DNA of 64,000 nucleotides from an uncultured Alistipes sp. (lineage in GTDB: Bacteria > Bacteroidota > Bacteroidia > Bacteroidales > Rikenellaceae): contig URBK01000002.1 in assembly GCA_900546065.1 (NCBI GenBank), forward strand, positions 102,952 through 166,951. Direction: 5' to 3'. This document shows, piece after piece, positions 26,387 to 34,538 of this stretch (positions within the stretch are counted from its first letter, which is position 1; each line of letters opens with the position of its first letter). The position numbers were made by a program, and so were the translations under genes. The notes below the pieces were generated by a model. It was not told the DNA's origin. It ran no database searches and saw nothing but the letters and a program-made list of their open reading frames with translations.

Positions 26387-27340
26387 CTATTCTGCCTGCT
26401 GTTTATCGAAATTGGGAAGTTCGATACGCTCGTTCATCACGCCGAAGCGCCACTTGTAGATGCGGGCCAGAATGACGACAGCCACCGCACCCACCACCAC
26501 AACCGACACGAAGTCGGTCACAGGGTCCGTCTCCTTTGCCATGAACAGCGCCGCCGTGGGCAGCACCGAGCCCTTGAATGTGAGCAGCACCGAGGCGAAA
26601 ATATTGTTCGCGGCGTGTATTCCCATAGCGACCTCGATACCGTCGTCGAGCAGCGTCACGACTCCGAGTATCAGGCCCATCGTTATGTACTGTGCCATCA
26701 TTATGCCGTAGCCGTACTCCTCAACCTCGGGGTTGGCGCTGTGCATCAGGCCGAACGCCACCGACGTGATTATAAGCACGGCCCAGCGGTTGCGCATCCA
26801 CGAACCTATGCCCTGCGCCAGATAGCCGCGGAATCCGTACTCCTCGCATGTGGTCTGCAGGGGGATCATGACCACCGATATTATCACGAGCCAGAGGAAC
26901 TGCCATCCGTCGAAGCGGAACTCGTAATCCTCGGGGGAGATCATAATACTTACGCCCATAAGCAGGATATTCAGCACGCCCCATACGGCAAAGCCCGCCA
27001 GCGCGTGACGCCAGCGCACGCGCGAGGTGCCGTTTACGACCTGCGGCCACGAGCGTCCCTGTATCTTCCTCACCAGAAATATCATCGCAAAGAGGAATAC
27101 CACAAAGACGAACATCATGCTCGCCAGATATAGGTTGCTGTCCACGCCGGCCGCGGCGATGTCGCCCTTGGCGATTGCGGCCGCAACGCCCGCGTCGCCG
27201 CTCTGCATAGTCTTCGAGAAGATCAACGCCATAAGAGGTATCGACCCGATGATGTTGGCAATCAAATAACTGAGTCCGAACACAAGCAGATACCAGTACC
27301 AGCGGTTGCGTTTGGGGGAGATGTTTTCGAGATGGTTCAT
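26387..27340 (-). CDS. CPBP family intramembrane protease
   Basis: This 317-residue protein has about eight membrane helices and the CPBP/Abi signature. Motif 1 is TCEEYGFRGYLAQ (EExxxR, about residues 160-172), motif 2 FGLMHSANP and motif 3 HAANNIFAS. The family contains Rce1-like glutamate proteases that cleave within or near the membrane; bacterial members have been tied to bacteriocin immunity or protein processing. The substrate is unknown here. Confidence 0.88.
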   Translation of the reverse strand: MNHLENISPKRNRWYWYLLVFGLSYLIANIIGSIPLMALIFSKTMQSGDAGVAAAIAKGDIAAAGVDSNLYLASMMFVFVVFLFAMIFLVRKIQGRSWPQVVNGTSRVRWRHALAGFAVWGVLNILLMGVSIMISPEDYEFRFDGWQFLWLVIISVVMIPLQTTCEEYGFRGYLAQGIGSWMRNRWAVLIITSVAFGLMHSANPEVEEYGYGIMMAQYITMGLILGVVTLLDDGIEVAMGIHAANNIFASVLLTFKGSVLPTAALFMAKETDPVTDFVSVVVVGAVAVVILARIYKWRFGVMNERIELPNFDKQQAE

Positions 27341-27509
27341 AAATTTCAGTGTGTGTTTTATATGTTTGTAATATGGATTTCAATTCTTTCGGTTCATGCA
27401 TATGATGCCGCCGACCGTTGAGCGACCATCCCGCGACGGATCGCGGCACATGGCGCGGCCGCACATGCGGCGACGGCATGTCCCGCAGCCCGATGGAGCG
27501 CTACCATGC

Positions 27510-27518
27510 GGGGGGGGG
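27510..27518. repeat. Homopolymer run of nine G
   Basis: Nine consecutive G lie in the 255-nt gap between the aminotransferase stop and the CPBP start. Such runs are prone to slippage. Lying upstream of the CPBP gene, it could alter expression, or it could simply be a sequencing-length uncertainty. Confidence 0.7.
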
Positions 27519-27595
27519 AGTGTCAAGCCGGAAGTGCAGCGAAATATTTTCCATGATGCGCAAAGTCATTGGTTGTCCAATCGGATGGCGGCGCC

Positions 27596-28798
27596 CTACA
27601 GCAGTCCGTCCATGCAGCGGCGGATGATGGCGGCGCTGTCGCGCACCTCCTCCTCCGAGATCACCAGCGGCGGCGATATGCGGAAGGCCGTATCGCAATA
27701 GAGGAACCAGTCGCTCATGATACCCTCGCGCTTGAATATCTCCATTATGCCGTACAGCCGCTCCGAGCTCCCGAGCTCCACGGCCAGCAGCAGGCCGCTG
27801 CGGCGTATCTCCTTCACGGCGGGGTGGTCGCGCAACAGCTCCTCGTAGAGGGCGCCCATACGCTCGGCCGAGGCCGCGAGGTCGTGCTCTTCGATGTAAC
27901 GCATAGCCGCCAGACCCGCAGCACAGCATACGGGGTGGCCGCCGAAGGTGGTAATATGCCCCAGTGCGGGGTCGTGCGAGAGCGCCGACATCACCTCGCC
28001 GCGCGCTGCGAAGGCCCCGAGGGGCATACCTCCGCCCAAAGCCTTAGCCAAACAGACTATGTCGGGCGTGACGCCGTACTTGGTCATGGCGAACATCTCG
28101 CCCGTACGGCCCATGCCGGTCTGTATCTCGTCGAATATGAGCATCGCCCCCACCTCGTCACAACGGCGCCTCAGAGCCTCGAGGTAACCCTTTTGCGGAG
28201 GCCGCACTCCCGCCTCGCCCTGCACAGGCTCGCACAGCACGCACGCCGTGCGGCGCGTGATCTGCCGCAGATCCTCCACACAGTTGAAACGTATGGCCCG
28301 CGTATCGGGCAGCAGCGGACGGAACGCCCCCTTCCACTCCTCGCCCTCTGGCGCGCCCATCATGCTCATGGCGCCGTGCGTCGAGCCGTGGTAGGCACAC
28401 CGCATGGAGATCATCTCCGTACGGCCCGTATATCGTTTTGCGAGTTTCAACGCCCCCTCGACCGCCTCGGCACCCGAGTTGACGAAGTAGACGCTGTCTA
28501 TGGGGGCGGGCATCGCCGCCACAAGCCGCGTGGCATACTCCACCTGCGGCCGCTCGACAAGCTCGCCGTAGACCATAACGTGCATGTAGTCGGCCGCCTG
28601 CCGCTGCACGGCCCGTACCACATCGGCATTGCCGTGACCCACGTTGCTCACCGACACACCCGCCACAAGGTCATAATATCGCTTCCCCTCGGGCGTGTAG
28701 AAGAAGACACCCTCGGCACGCGCCACCTCCACCATCATGGGCGAGGGCGAGGTCTGCGCCACGTGCGAAAGAAACTGTCGTCGCAATATATCGCTCAT
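27596..28798 (-). CDS. Class III aminotransferase (acetylornithine aminotransferase-like)
   Basis: The 400-residue PLP enzyme contains the fold-type I class III pattern: FVNSGAEAVEGALKLAKRYTG, then AYHGSTHGAMSM, CEPVQGEAGV and LIFDEIQTGMGRTG. The PLP lysine lies in LAKALGGGMPLGAF (about K251). It resembles ArgD/ornithine-type enzymes, but no arginine genes adjoin, so the substrate is not settled. It precedes no clear operon partner; trmH lies 40 nt upstream in the same direction. Confidence 0.88.
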   Translation of the reverse strand: MSDILRRQFLSHVAQTSPSPMMVEVARAEGVFFYTPEGKRYYDLVAGVSVSNVGHGNADVVRAVQRQAADYMHVMVYGELVERPQVEYATRLVAAMPAPIDSVYFVNSGAEAVEGALKLAKRYTGRTEMISMRCAYHGSTHGAMSMMGAPEGEEWKGAFRPLLPDTRAIRFNCVEDLRQITRRTACVLCEPVQGEAGVRPPQKGYLEALRRRCDEVGAMLIFDEIQTGMGRTGEMFAMTKYGVTPDIVCLAKALGGGMPLGAFAARGEVMSALSHDPALGHITTFGGHPVCCAAGLAAMRYIEEHDLAASAERMGALYEELLRDHPAVKEIRRSGLLLAVELGSSERLYGIMEIFKREGIMSDWFLYCDTAFRISPPLVISEEEVRDSAAIIRRCMDGLL

Positions 28799-28838
28799 CC
28801 TCCTTATTATTTTATCCTTCGAATTATCATTTCCGGTA

Positions 28839-29564
28839 TTATTTTACATGCCCGGACTCCGCACCGAAACGGCGATCGAGTATACGCCGCGCGTCGCGCA
28901 CCGACGACATCACCCAACGGAACATCACCTCGCTGCACTCGGCCTCCGAGAGCCTCCACGCCACATCCGACAGCCGCATGCGCTGCGAGAGCATGTATAT
29001 CAATATTGCGGCCGAGGCCGAGACATTGAGGCTTTCGACCATGCCGCACATGGGTATGCGCAGGAACTCGTCCGCCGCCGAGATGATCTGCGGCGACACG
29101 CCCGCATGCTCCGTCCCGAAGACAAGACAGAAACGGCCCTTCTCCACGTCGAAGGTCTCGGGCGTGCAGCTCTCGCGGTGGGGCGTTGTGGCCACGATGC
29201 GGTATCCCGACGCCTTGAGTGACGCAATGGCCTCCTCGGTCGAGTCGTGGCGTATGATGTCGATCCACTTGTCGGTGCCGCGCACGATGTTGACACTCGG
29301 ATCGAAGCGGCACATCGTCTCCACCGTATGCAGATCCTGCACACCGAAGGCCTCGCAGTGGCGCACCAGCGCGCTGGCATTCTGCGGGTGGAAGGTGTTC
29401 TCGGTAAGTATGGTCATGTAGCGCGTGCGCATCGCAAGCGTGCGGCGCAGCGTCTGGATCCGCTCACCGGTCAGAAATCCCGACATGTAATCCGTACGTT
29501 CGTCATACCACTCGGGCGTATGTCCGCCGTAGCGGCGCCGCAGACTATTTCCTGTATTTGTCAT
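28839..29564 (-). CDS. trmH: SPOUT RNA 2'-O-methyltransferase (TrmH-like)
   Basis: This 241-residue SPOUT-fold enzyme has motif 1 NASALVRHCEAFGVQDLHTV (about 54-73), motif 2 FCLVFGTEHAGVSPQI and motif 3 RIPMCGMVESLNVSASAAI. The length and the C-terminal extension fit TrmH, which methylates G18 of tRNA, although other SpoU-family RNA targets cannot be excluded. Its start overlaps the end of rsgA by 20 nt, so the pair is translationally coupled and both act in RNA or ribosome maturation. Confidence 0.85.
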   Translation of the reverse strand: MTNTGNSLRRRYGGHTPEWYDERTDYMSGFLTGERIQTLRRTLAMRTRYMTILTENTFHPQNASALVRHCEAFGVQDLHTVETMCRFDPSVNIVRGTDKWIDIIRHDSTEEAIASLKASGYRIVATTPHRESCTPETFDVEKGRFCLVFGTEHAGVSPQIISAADEFLRIPMCGMVESLNVSASAAILIYMLSQRMRLSDVAWRLSEAECSEVMFRWVMSSVRDARRILDRRFGAESGHVK

Positions 29565-30486
29565 CCTCGTCCAGTATTTTCAGATAGCTCTCGTAACGCG
29601 ACAGCGCTATGTCGCCACGCTCCACAGCCTCGATAACCGCACAATGCGGCTCGTGCGTATGCGAGCAGTTGTAGTAGCGGCACTCGGGCAGCCAACGCAT
29701 CATCTCGGGGAAGTAGTGCGCCAGCTCCGCATCGTCTATATCGATAAGTCCGAATCCCTTTATGCCCGGCGTGTCGATTATGTATCCCCCCTCCGAGAGC
29801 GGATACATCGTCGAGAAGGTTGTCGTATGGCGGCCTTTGTGGTGGCTGCGCGAGATCTCCGCCGTGCGCACCTCGGCCGTACGCTCAACTGCCGCCACAA
29901 GCGTCGACTTGCCCACGCCCGAATTGCCCGACAGCAGTGTCGTGCGTCCGCGCAGCAGATCCCGCACCGTGTCGACGCCCTCGCCCTCGGTGGCCGAGAC
30001 GTCGATGACGCGGTAGCCCGCACGCTCGTACGTATCATGGAATGCGGCCATAGCCTCGGGCGCCGTACGCGCCAGATCGGCCTTGGCCAGAAGTATCGTC
30101 ACTGGCACCTTGTACGCCTCGCACGTAACCAGAAAACGGTCAATGAACTCCGGAGCCGTCTCGGGCGAGAAGAGCGTGGCCACGAGCAGCGCCTGATCGA
30201 GATTGGCGGCAATGATATGCGACTCCTTCGAGAGGTTCGACGCTCGCCGTATGATATAGTTGCGGCGCGGTTCGACGTCGGCGATGACGGTCTCCCCCGT
30301 CTCGTCACGCTCGCAACGCACGATGTCGCCAACGACGACGGGATTTGTCGACCGCACCCCTTTCAGGCGCAGCCGCCCGCGTATGCGGCACGAGACCGTA
30401 CGTTCGCCCAGCAACACCTCGTAGAGGCTTCCCGTGGCGCGCAGGACCACGCCGCAAAGTGCTTCTTCTCCGGCCATAAGCGTCAT
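29545..30486 (-). CDS. rsgA: Ribosome small-subunit-dependent GTPase A
   Basis: The 313-residue product is a circularly permuted GTPase acting in late 30S assembly. An OB domain (about 8-70) precedes the GTPase motifs in permuted order: G4-like LLAKADL (about 132), then P-loop GNSGVGKST (about 187-195) and DTPG (238-241). The C-terminal zinc site CRYYNCSHTHEPHC (about 269-282) follows. The G4 motif has Ala in place of the usual Asn (AKAD for NKxD). The ATG at 30484-30486 overlaps the cvpA stop (ATGA), which fixes the start. Confidence 0.95.
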   Translation of the reverse strand: MTLMAGEEALCGVVLRATGSLYEVLLGERTVSCRIRGRLRLKGVRSTNPVVVGDIVRCERDETGETVIADVEPRRNYIIRRASNLSKESHIIAANLDQALLVATLFSPETAPEFIDRFLVTCEAYKVPVTILLAKADLARTAPEAMAAFHDTYERAGYRVIDVSATEGEGVDTVRDLLRGRTTLLSGNSGVGKSTLVAAVERTAEVRTAEISRSHHKGRHTTTFSTMYPLSEGGYIIDTPGIKGFGLIDIDDAELAHYFPEMMRWLPECRYYNCSHTHEPHCAVIEAVERGDIALSRYESYLKILDEDDKYRK

Positions 30487-30971
30487 TCTGTTATTTTCTG
30501 TTTCAGTTCCTCGAAGTATGGAGTCAGGCTCTCCGATATTCCGGCAACGGGACGGAACCAGTGCGAGTCGTCGATCGTCTTTCGTCCCACAAGATCGTAA
30601 TCGGCATTCAGGGCGTCGAACCATGCGAACAGCACACTCAGTACAAGCAGCACCTTGGCTACCGAGAAGACCACGCCCAGCAGGGCGTCGAGTGCACCGA
30701 GGCCGGCAAACTGGAATACCGTCCGCAACAGGCGTGCCGCCACGCCTGCGGCTACCAACACGGCGAGAAATATGATTATAAAGCCTGTCACGCCGGCCAC
30801 GGAGTCATCCATACCGAGCAGTTCGCCGAGGCTGCGGCCATACGCCGCGGCAACGAACAACGCCGCCACCACGCCCGCCAGCGAGAGCAACTGCACGGCC
30901 AGACCGCGCCACCAACCGCTCACGAGCGCCCACGCAAGCGCCACATATACTATGATATCGAAAGGGTTCAT
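30483..30971 (-). CDS. cvpA: CvpA family membrane protein
   Basis: The 162-residue protein begins MNPFDIIVYVALAWALVSGW and has about four membrane helices (about 4-22, 28-46, 62-85 and 100-120), the CvpA/colicin V production family pattern. The open frame extends upstream, but the ATG at 30969-30971 is the family start. CvpA is linked to envelope homeostasis in other bacteria. It overlaps rsgA by 4 nt, giving the order cvpA-rsgA-trmH. Confidence 0.88.
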   Translation of the reverse strand: MNPFDIIVYVALAWALVSGWWRGLAVQLLSLAGVVAALFVAAAYGRSLGELLGMDDSVAGVTGFIIIFLAVLVAAGVAARLLRTVFQFAGLGALDALLGVVFSVAKVLLVLSVLFAWFDALNADYDLVGRKTIDDSHWFRPVAGISESLTPYFEELKQKITE

Positions 30972-31024
30972 TGTCACAAAGGGCAAAATATCGCACGAAG
31001 TTAGCATATTTTTTTCATTCTTCG

Positions 31025-31032
31025 TATATTTG
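31025..31032 (+). promoter_or_regulatory. -7 box of the GH2 gene
   Basis: TATATTTG, a full match to the -7 consensus, lies 20 nt upstream of the ATG at 31053. No perfect -33 TTTG is visible. Confidence 0.6.
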
Positions 31033-31052
31033 TCTTTCAAAACCTATTGCTT

Positions 31053-33053
31053 ATGAAGCGTTACATCATTGCCCTGCTGATCATGGTCTCGGCGACGGCC
31101 GCCGCAGCCCGCACGGTATATTCGCTCAATGACAACTGGCAGTTCTTCTACAAACTCGAAACCAGCAGCGACTACGCCCGCCACATATCCCTGCCCCACA
31201 CGTGGAACCTCGACGCTCTGGCCGGGTCGGGACACTACCTCCAGACCACGGCCAACTATTCGCGCGACATATACGTTCCGTCCGAGTGGTCGGGCAAGCG
31301 CCTGTTCCTGAAGTTCTACGGTGTGCAGAGCATAGCCGACGTCTTCGTCAACGGCCACCACGCGGGCGAACACCGAGGCGGATGGACCGCCTTCACCTTC
31401 GAGATCACGCCCTTCATACAGTACGGGCAGAACAACTCGCTGGTGGTGGTCGTAAGCAACGCCTACCAGAACGACGTGCTGCCCACCTCGTCCGAGGTGA
31501 ACCTCTACGGCGGCATCTACCGCGAAGTGGAGCTTATCGTCACCGAGCAGACCACCGTCTCGCCCCTCTATTACGGCTCGGACGGCGTGCTCATCAACCA
31601 GCTCAACTTCGCAGACAACAAGGTGGACGCCACGGCCTCGGTGTGGGTGACCTCGACGCTGGACCGCGCCTGCGACCTCTACATCACCGTGCGCGCCCCG
31701 ACCGGCGAGGTTGTCTATTCGCGCTACCTGAAGGGTCGCATCGAGGAGGGACGCCCCATCGACATACCCTTCTCGATAGACGAGCCGCTGCTGTGGAGCT
31801 GCGAGGAGCCCAACCTCTACACCGTGACCATAGGCATCGGCCCCCGTCAGGAGGATGAGGTGACCGTCACGACCGGATTCCGGCAGATAGACTTCTCGTC
31901 GCCCTCGGCCCTGAAGATAAACGGCACCCGCATACCCATACACGGCGTCACGCTCTACCACGACCGTGCGGCCATAGCCTCGGCGCTGCGCACGCTGCAC
32001 TATGACGAGGATATGGAGCTCATCAACGACATCGGCGCCAACGCCGTGCGTTCGGCCACAGGCCCCCATTCGCAATACTTCTACGACTGCTGTGACCGCA
32101 ACGGCACCCTCGTATGGATCGACACGCCCTTCACGCGCGCGCCCTTCCTGAGCGACGTATCATACTTCGCCACCAACCGTTTCCGCAACAACGGCCTGCA
32201 ACAGCTGCGCGAGATAATCATACAGAACTACAACCACCCGTCGGTGGTCATGTGGGGCATCTCGTCACTTGTATGGGAGCGCGGTGACAACGTACTCGAA
32301 TTCCTCCGGCAGCTCAACTCCACGGCCAAGACACTCGACCCGTCGCGCCCGACCGTTGCGTGCAGCAATCAGGACGGCGACATAAACTTCGTCTCGGACA
32401 TGATCGTCTGGCAGCAGGATCTGGGATGGGAGCGCGGCACCATCGACGACATCAACGTCTGGCGCGAGAAGCTCCACGCCGACTGGGGCAACCTCCGCTC
32501 GGCCGTAGCATACGGCGCCCCCGGATCGATCGAACAGCAGAGCGACGAGGCCGTCAAGCCCGCGCGCATCGACCCCCGCTGGCTGCCCGAACGCTGGCAG
32601 ACGGAGTTCCATGAAGGCTATGCACGCAACATCCTCTCCGACTCGCTCTTCTGGGGCGTGTGGATAAACAACATGTTCGAGTTCGGATCGGTGCGATACA
32701 CCGACGGCATAGCGCACGCGGGACTCGTCACCTTCGACCGCAAGGACCGCAAGGATGCCTACTATCTGTACCGTGCCCTGTGGAACCGCCGCAGCCCGAC
32801 GCTCCACATAACCGAGAAGCGCCGCAACATGCGTCAGGATACAATCCAGCAGGTCAAGTTCTACTCCTCGGCGGCCGAAGCACCCGTGCTTACCGTAAAC
32901 AAGGATACCATACCCACGCGGCAGATTGCCCCGTGCCAGTTCATATCGGATTCAGTGGTTATGAAGGGACGCAACGAGATCGTCGTCCGCGCCGGAGATC
33001 TGAGCGACCGCAACAGCATAGTTATTGTCAATGCCCTGAAACAACATCAATAG
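31053..33053 (+). CDS. GH2-family protein, probably lacking the acid/base residue
   Basis: The 666-residue product has a signal peptide (about 1-19). A GH2 sugar-binding domain (about 20-180, LPHTWN, GGWTAFTFEIT, VNLYGGIYREVEL), an Ig-like domain and a TIM-barrel domain (about 285-590) follow. In active GH2 enzymes the acid/base glutamate lies in a WG-x-x-NE-type motif after HPSVVMW. Here the stretch reads HPSVVMWGISSLVW, placing Leu406 at that site. A Glu in WQTEFHEG (E518) is in place for the nucleophile. The usual RTSHYP and RGVNxH motifs are also altered (RSATGPHS, IHGVTLYH). The frame opens at a TTG at 31047; the ATG at 31053 is preferred. It may be non-catalytic or use a changed mechanism. 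Confidence 0.85.
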   Translation: MKRYIIALLIMVSATAAAARTVYSLNDNWQFFYKLETSSDYARHISLPHTWNLDALAGSGHYLQTTANYSRDIYVPSEWSGKRLFLKFYGVQSIADVFVNGHHAGEHRGGWTAFTFEITPFIQYGQNNSLVVVVSNAYQNDVLPTSSEVNLYGGIYREVELIVTEQTTVSPLYYGSDGVLINQLNFADNKVDATASVWVTSTLDRACDLYITVRAPTGEVVYSRYLKGRIEEGRPIDIPFSIDEPLLWSCEEPNLYTVTIGIGPRQEDEVTVTTGFRQIDFSSPSALKINGTRIPIHGVTLYHDRAAIASALRTLHYDEDMELINDIGANAVRSATGPHSQYFYDCCDRNGTLVWIDTPFTRAPFLSDVSYFATNRFRNNGLQQLREIIIQNYNHPSVVMWGISSLVWERGDNVLEFLRQLNSTAKTLDPSRPTVACSNQDGDINFVSDMIVWQQDLGWERGTIDDINVWREKLHADWGNLRSAVAYGAPGSIEQQSDEAVKPARIDPRWLPERWQTEFHEGYARNILSDSLFWGVWINNMFEFGSVRYTDGIAHAGLVTFDRKDRKDAYYLYRALWNRRSPTLHITEKRRNMRQDTIQQVKFYSSAAEAPVLTVNKDTIPTRQIAPCQFISDSVVMKGRNEIVVRAGDLSDRNSIVIVNALKQHQ

Positions 33054-33624
33054 CGGCGGGGCCCTCGCACAGGATCAGGTCCAGCACCGAGAGATCCACC
33101 ACGAAGGGCATACGGTCCGCGAAGACCTGAATGTAAGGCTCGGCCGCCTCGGCCGGGCCTTCATTGTGCCGCGGCCGCAGGTCTATGTCCCCCGCCGCAG
33201 CCTCGACATATACATCCGACACACGCAGCGGCCGGCTCACGCCCAGCATCTGCAGCAACGCCTCGGTGTACTCCATGTTGTAGTCGAGAAGATATCGCCA
33301 CTGCCGCCGGTAGAAGGGTTCGATACGCTGGGCGTAGTAGTCGAAATATGGCGCCGAGCGGTATGCCGATACGATCGAGACCCAATGCTGGTGCTGCCAC
33401 CGCTTCGAGTAGTCGATCCTCACATCGCGCATCGGCCGGCGCGGCGTGTTGGCATGCTCAACGTTGACCGTAAGCGGCAGCGGGCCGTTGGCCGAGAGTA
33501 TGACGGCGCGGTTGCGTTGCGAACGCTTTATGAAGTGCTCGCCCGTGTCGATTACACAATCCTCGCGCAGCAGATGCGCGAAGTAGCTCACCGACCCCAT
33601 GTATGCCGAAGGGAGTATTACCAT
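33028..33624 (-). CDS. WbqC-like family protein
   Basis: The 198-residue product matches the WbqC-like pattern: VILPSAYMGSVSYFAHLL at the N terminus, then GEHFIKRSQRNRAVILSANG and PLPLTVNVEH. WbqC-like proteins often lie in O-antigen loci, but their biochemical role is unclear; this copy is not in such a locus. The start at 33622-33624 follows prmA by 11 nt; a longer frame overlaps prmA and is less likely. Its 3' end overlaps the GH2 gene end by 26 nt, tail to tail. Confidence 0.8.
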   Translation of the reverse strand: MVILPSAYMGSVSYFAHLLREDCVIDTGEHFIKRSQRNRAVILSANGPLPLTVNVEHANTPRRPMRDVRIDYSKRWQHQHWVSIVSAYRSAPYFDYYAQRIEPFYRRQWRYLLDYNMEYTEALLQMLGVSRPLRVSDVYVEAAAGDIDLRPRHNEGPAEAAEPYIQVFADRMPFVVDLSVLDLILCEGPAAIDVVSGH

Positions 33625-33635
33625 ATCGACCGCCT

Positions 33636-34493
33636 CTACGCCTTGTACTGGCCGCGTGCGCGGCGTGATGCAACTATCGCCCAACCGTCACACGCCTCGA
33701 CCATCTCGCGTTCGAGACCTGCTGCGGCGGCCGCAGCCTCGACGGCAGCGGCATCCCCGGCCAGAAAACCGCTCATGACACACCGCCCGCCTGCGGTCAG
33801 CATCGCGGCGAATGCGGGCATCATATCCACTACTATGTTGCGGCCGATATTGGCCAGAATGAAGTCAAACTCACGTCCCGCGACGCTCTCAACAGAGCCG
33901 CAAAGGGTCTCCATACGATCCTCGACACCGTTCAGGGCGGCGCTCTCACGGCAGCTGCCGCAGGCCCACTCGTCGATGTCGACGGCGGTCATGGCCGCGG
34001 CGCCGAACTTCAGCGCGGCGACCGAGAGGATACCCGTACCGCACCCCATGTCAAGTCCGCGCAACCCCTCGACACCCATGTCGGCAACGCGGCGCACCAT
34101 CATCGAGGTTGTGGTGTGGTGTCCCGTCCCGAATGACATGTGCGGGGCCACGACTATATCTACCACGCCCTCAGGTGCGGGCACATGGTGTGCGGCGCGT
34201 ATGCGCACGGGGTGGCGGCCGCCGACCTCCACGGGTTCGAAGTCGCTCTCCCATTCGGCATTCCAGTTGCTGCGTGCAATACGCTTCGCCCCGGCATCCG
34301 TCACCCCCACCTGCGCGAGAGCCTGACGTGCGGCCGTGCGGCACGCCTCATCATAAAGGTCGGCCGGTATATAGGCCTTCAAATACCCTGTTTGCTCCTC
34401 GAATGCCTCGAACGGCAGGTCGGAGAGCATCGCCGTCACGATCTCGGCCTGCGCCGAATCGGATACGGGAACCGAAAGCTCGATATAGTCCAT
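33636..34493 (-). CDS. prmA: Ribosomal protein L11 methyltransferase
   Basis: The 285-residue product methylates ribosomal protein uL11. It has the SAM-binding core (about 150-260) with GLDMGCGTGILSVAAL and VDIDEWACGSCRESA motifs. MSFGTGHHTTTSMM precedes motif I and DFILANIGRNI holds the motif IV equivalent. The N-terminal substrate-binding domain (about 1-75) begins MDYIELSVPVSDSAQ. A longer upstream frame exists, but the ATG at 34491-34493 gives the family length. It is divergent from xerD. Confidence 0.93.
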   Translation of the reverse strand: MDYIELSVPVSDSAQAEIVTAMLSDLPFEAFEEQTGYLKAYIPADLYDEACRTAARQALAQVGVTDAGAKRIARSNWNAEWESDFEPVEVGGRHPVRIRAAHHVPAPEGVVDIVVAPHMSFGTGHHTTTSMMVRRVADMGVEGLRGLDMGCGTGILSVAALKFGAAAMTAVDIDEWACGSCRESAALNGVEDRMETLCGSVESVAGREFDFILANIGRNIVVDMMPAFAAMLTAGGRCVMSGFLAGDAAAVEAAAAAAGLEREMVEACDGWAIVASRRARGQYKA

Positions 34494-34510
34494 ATTATGT
34501 AAAATTTTGT

Positions 34511-34530
34511 TATCTTCGCAGACAAAGTTA
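34511..34530. promoter_or_regulatory. Face-to-face -7 boxes for xerD and prmA
   Basis: The plus strand has TATCTTCG (34511-34518, one mismatch to TAnnTTTG) upstream of xerD. The minus strand has TAACTTTG (34523-34530) upstream of prmA. Only 4 nt separate the boxes, so the two polymerases would compete for one short site, and the prmA -33 region would lie inside xerD. Confidence 0.5.
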
Positions 34531-34538
34531 GCAAGAAT

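Noticed and set aside
27596..28798. Naming the aminotransferase argD
   Set aside because: Class III motifs are clear, but there are no arginine biosynthesis neighbours and substrate specificity is not readable from sequence.
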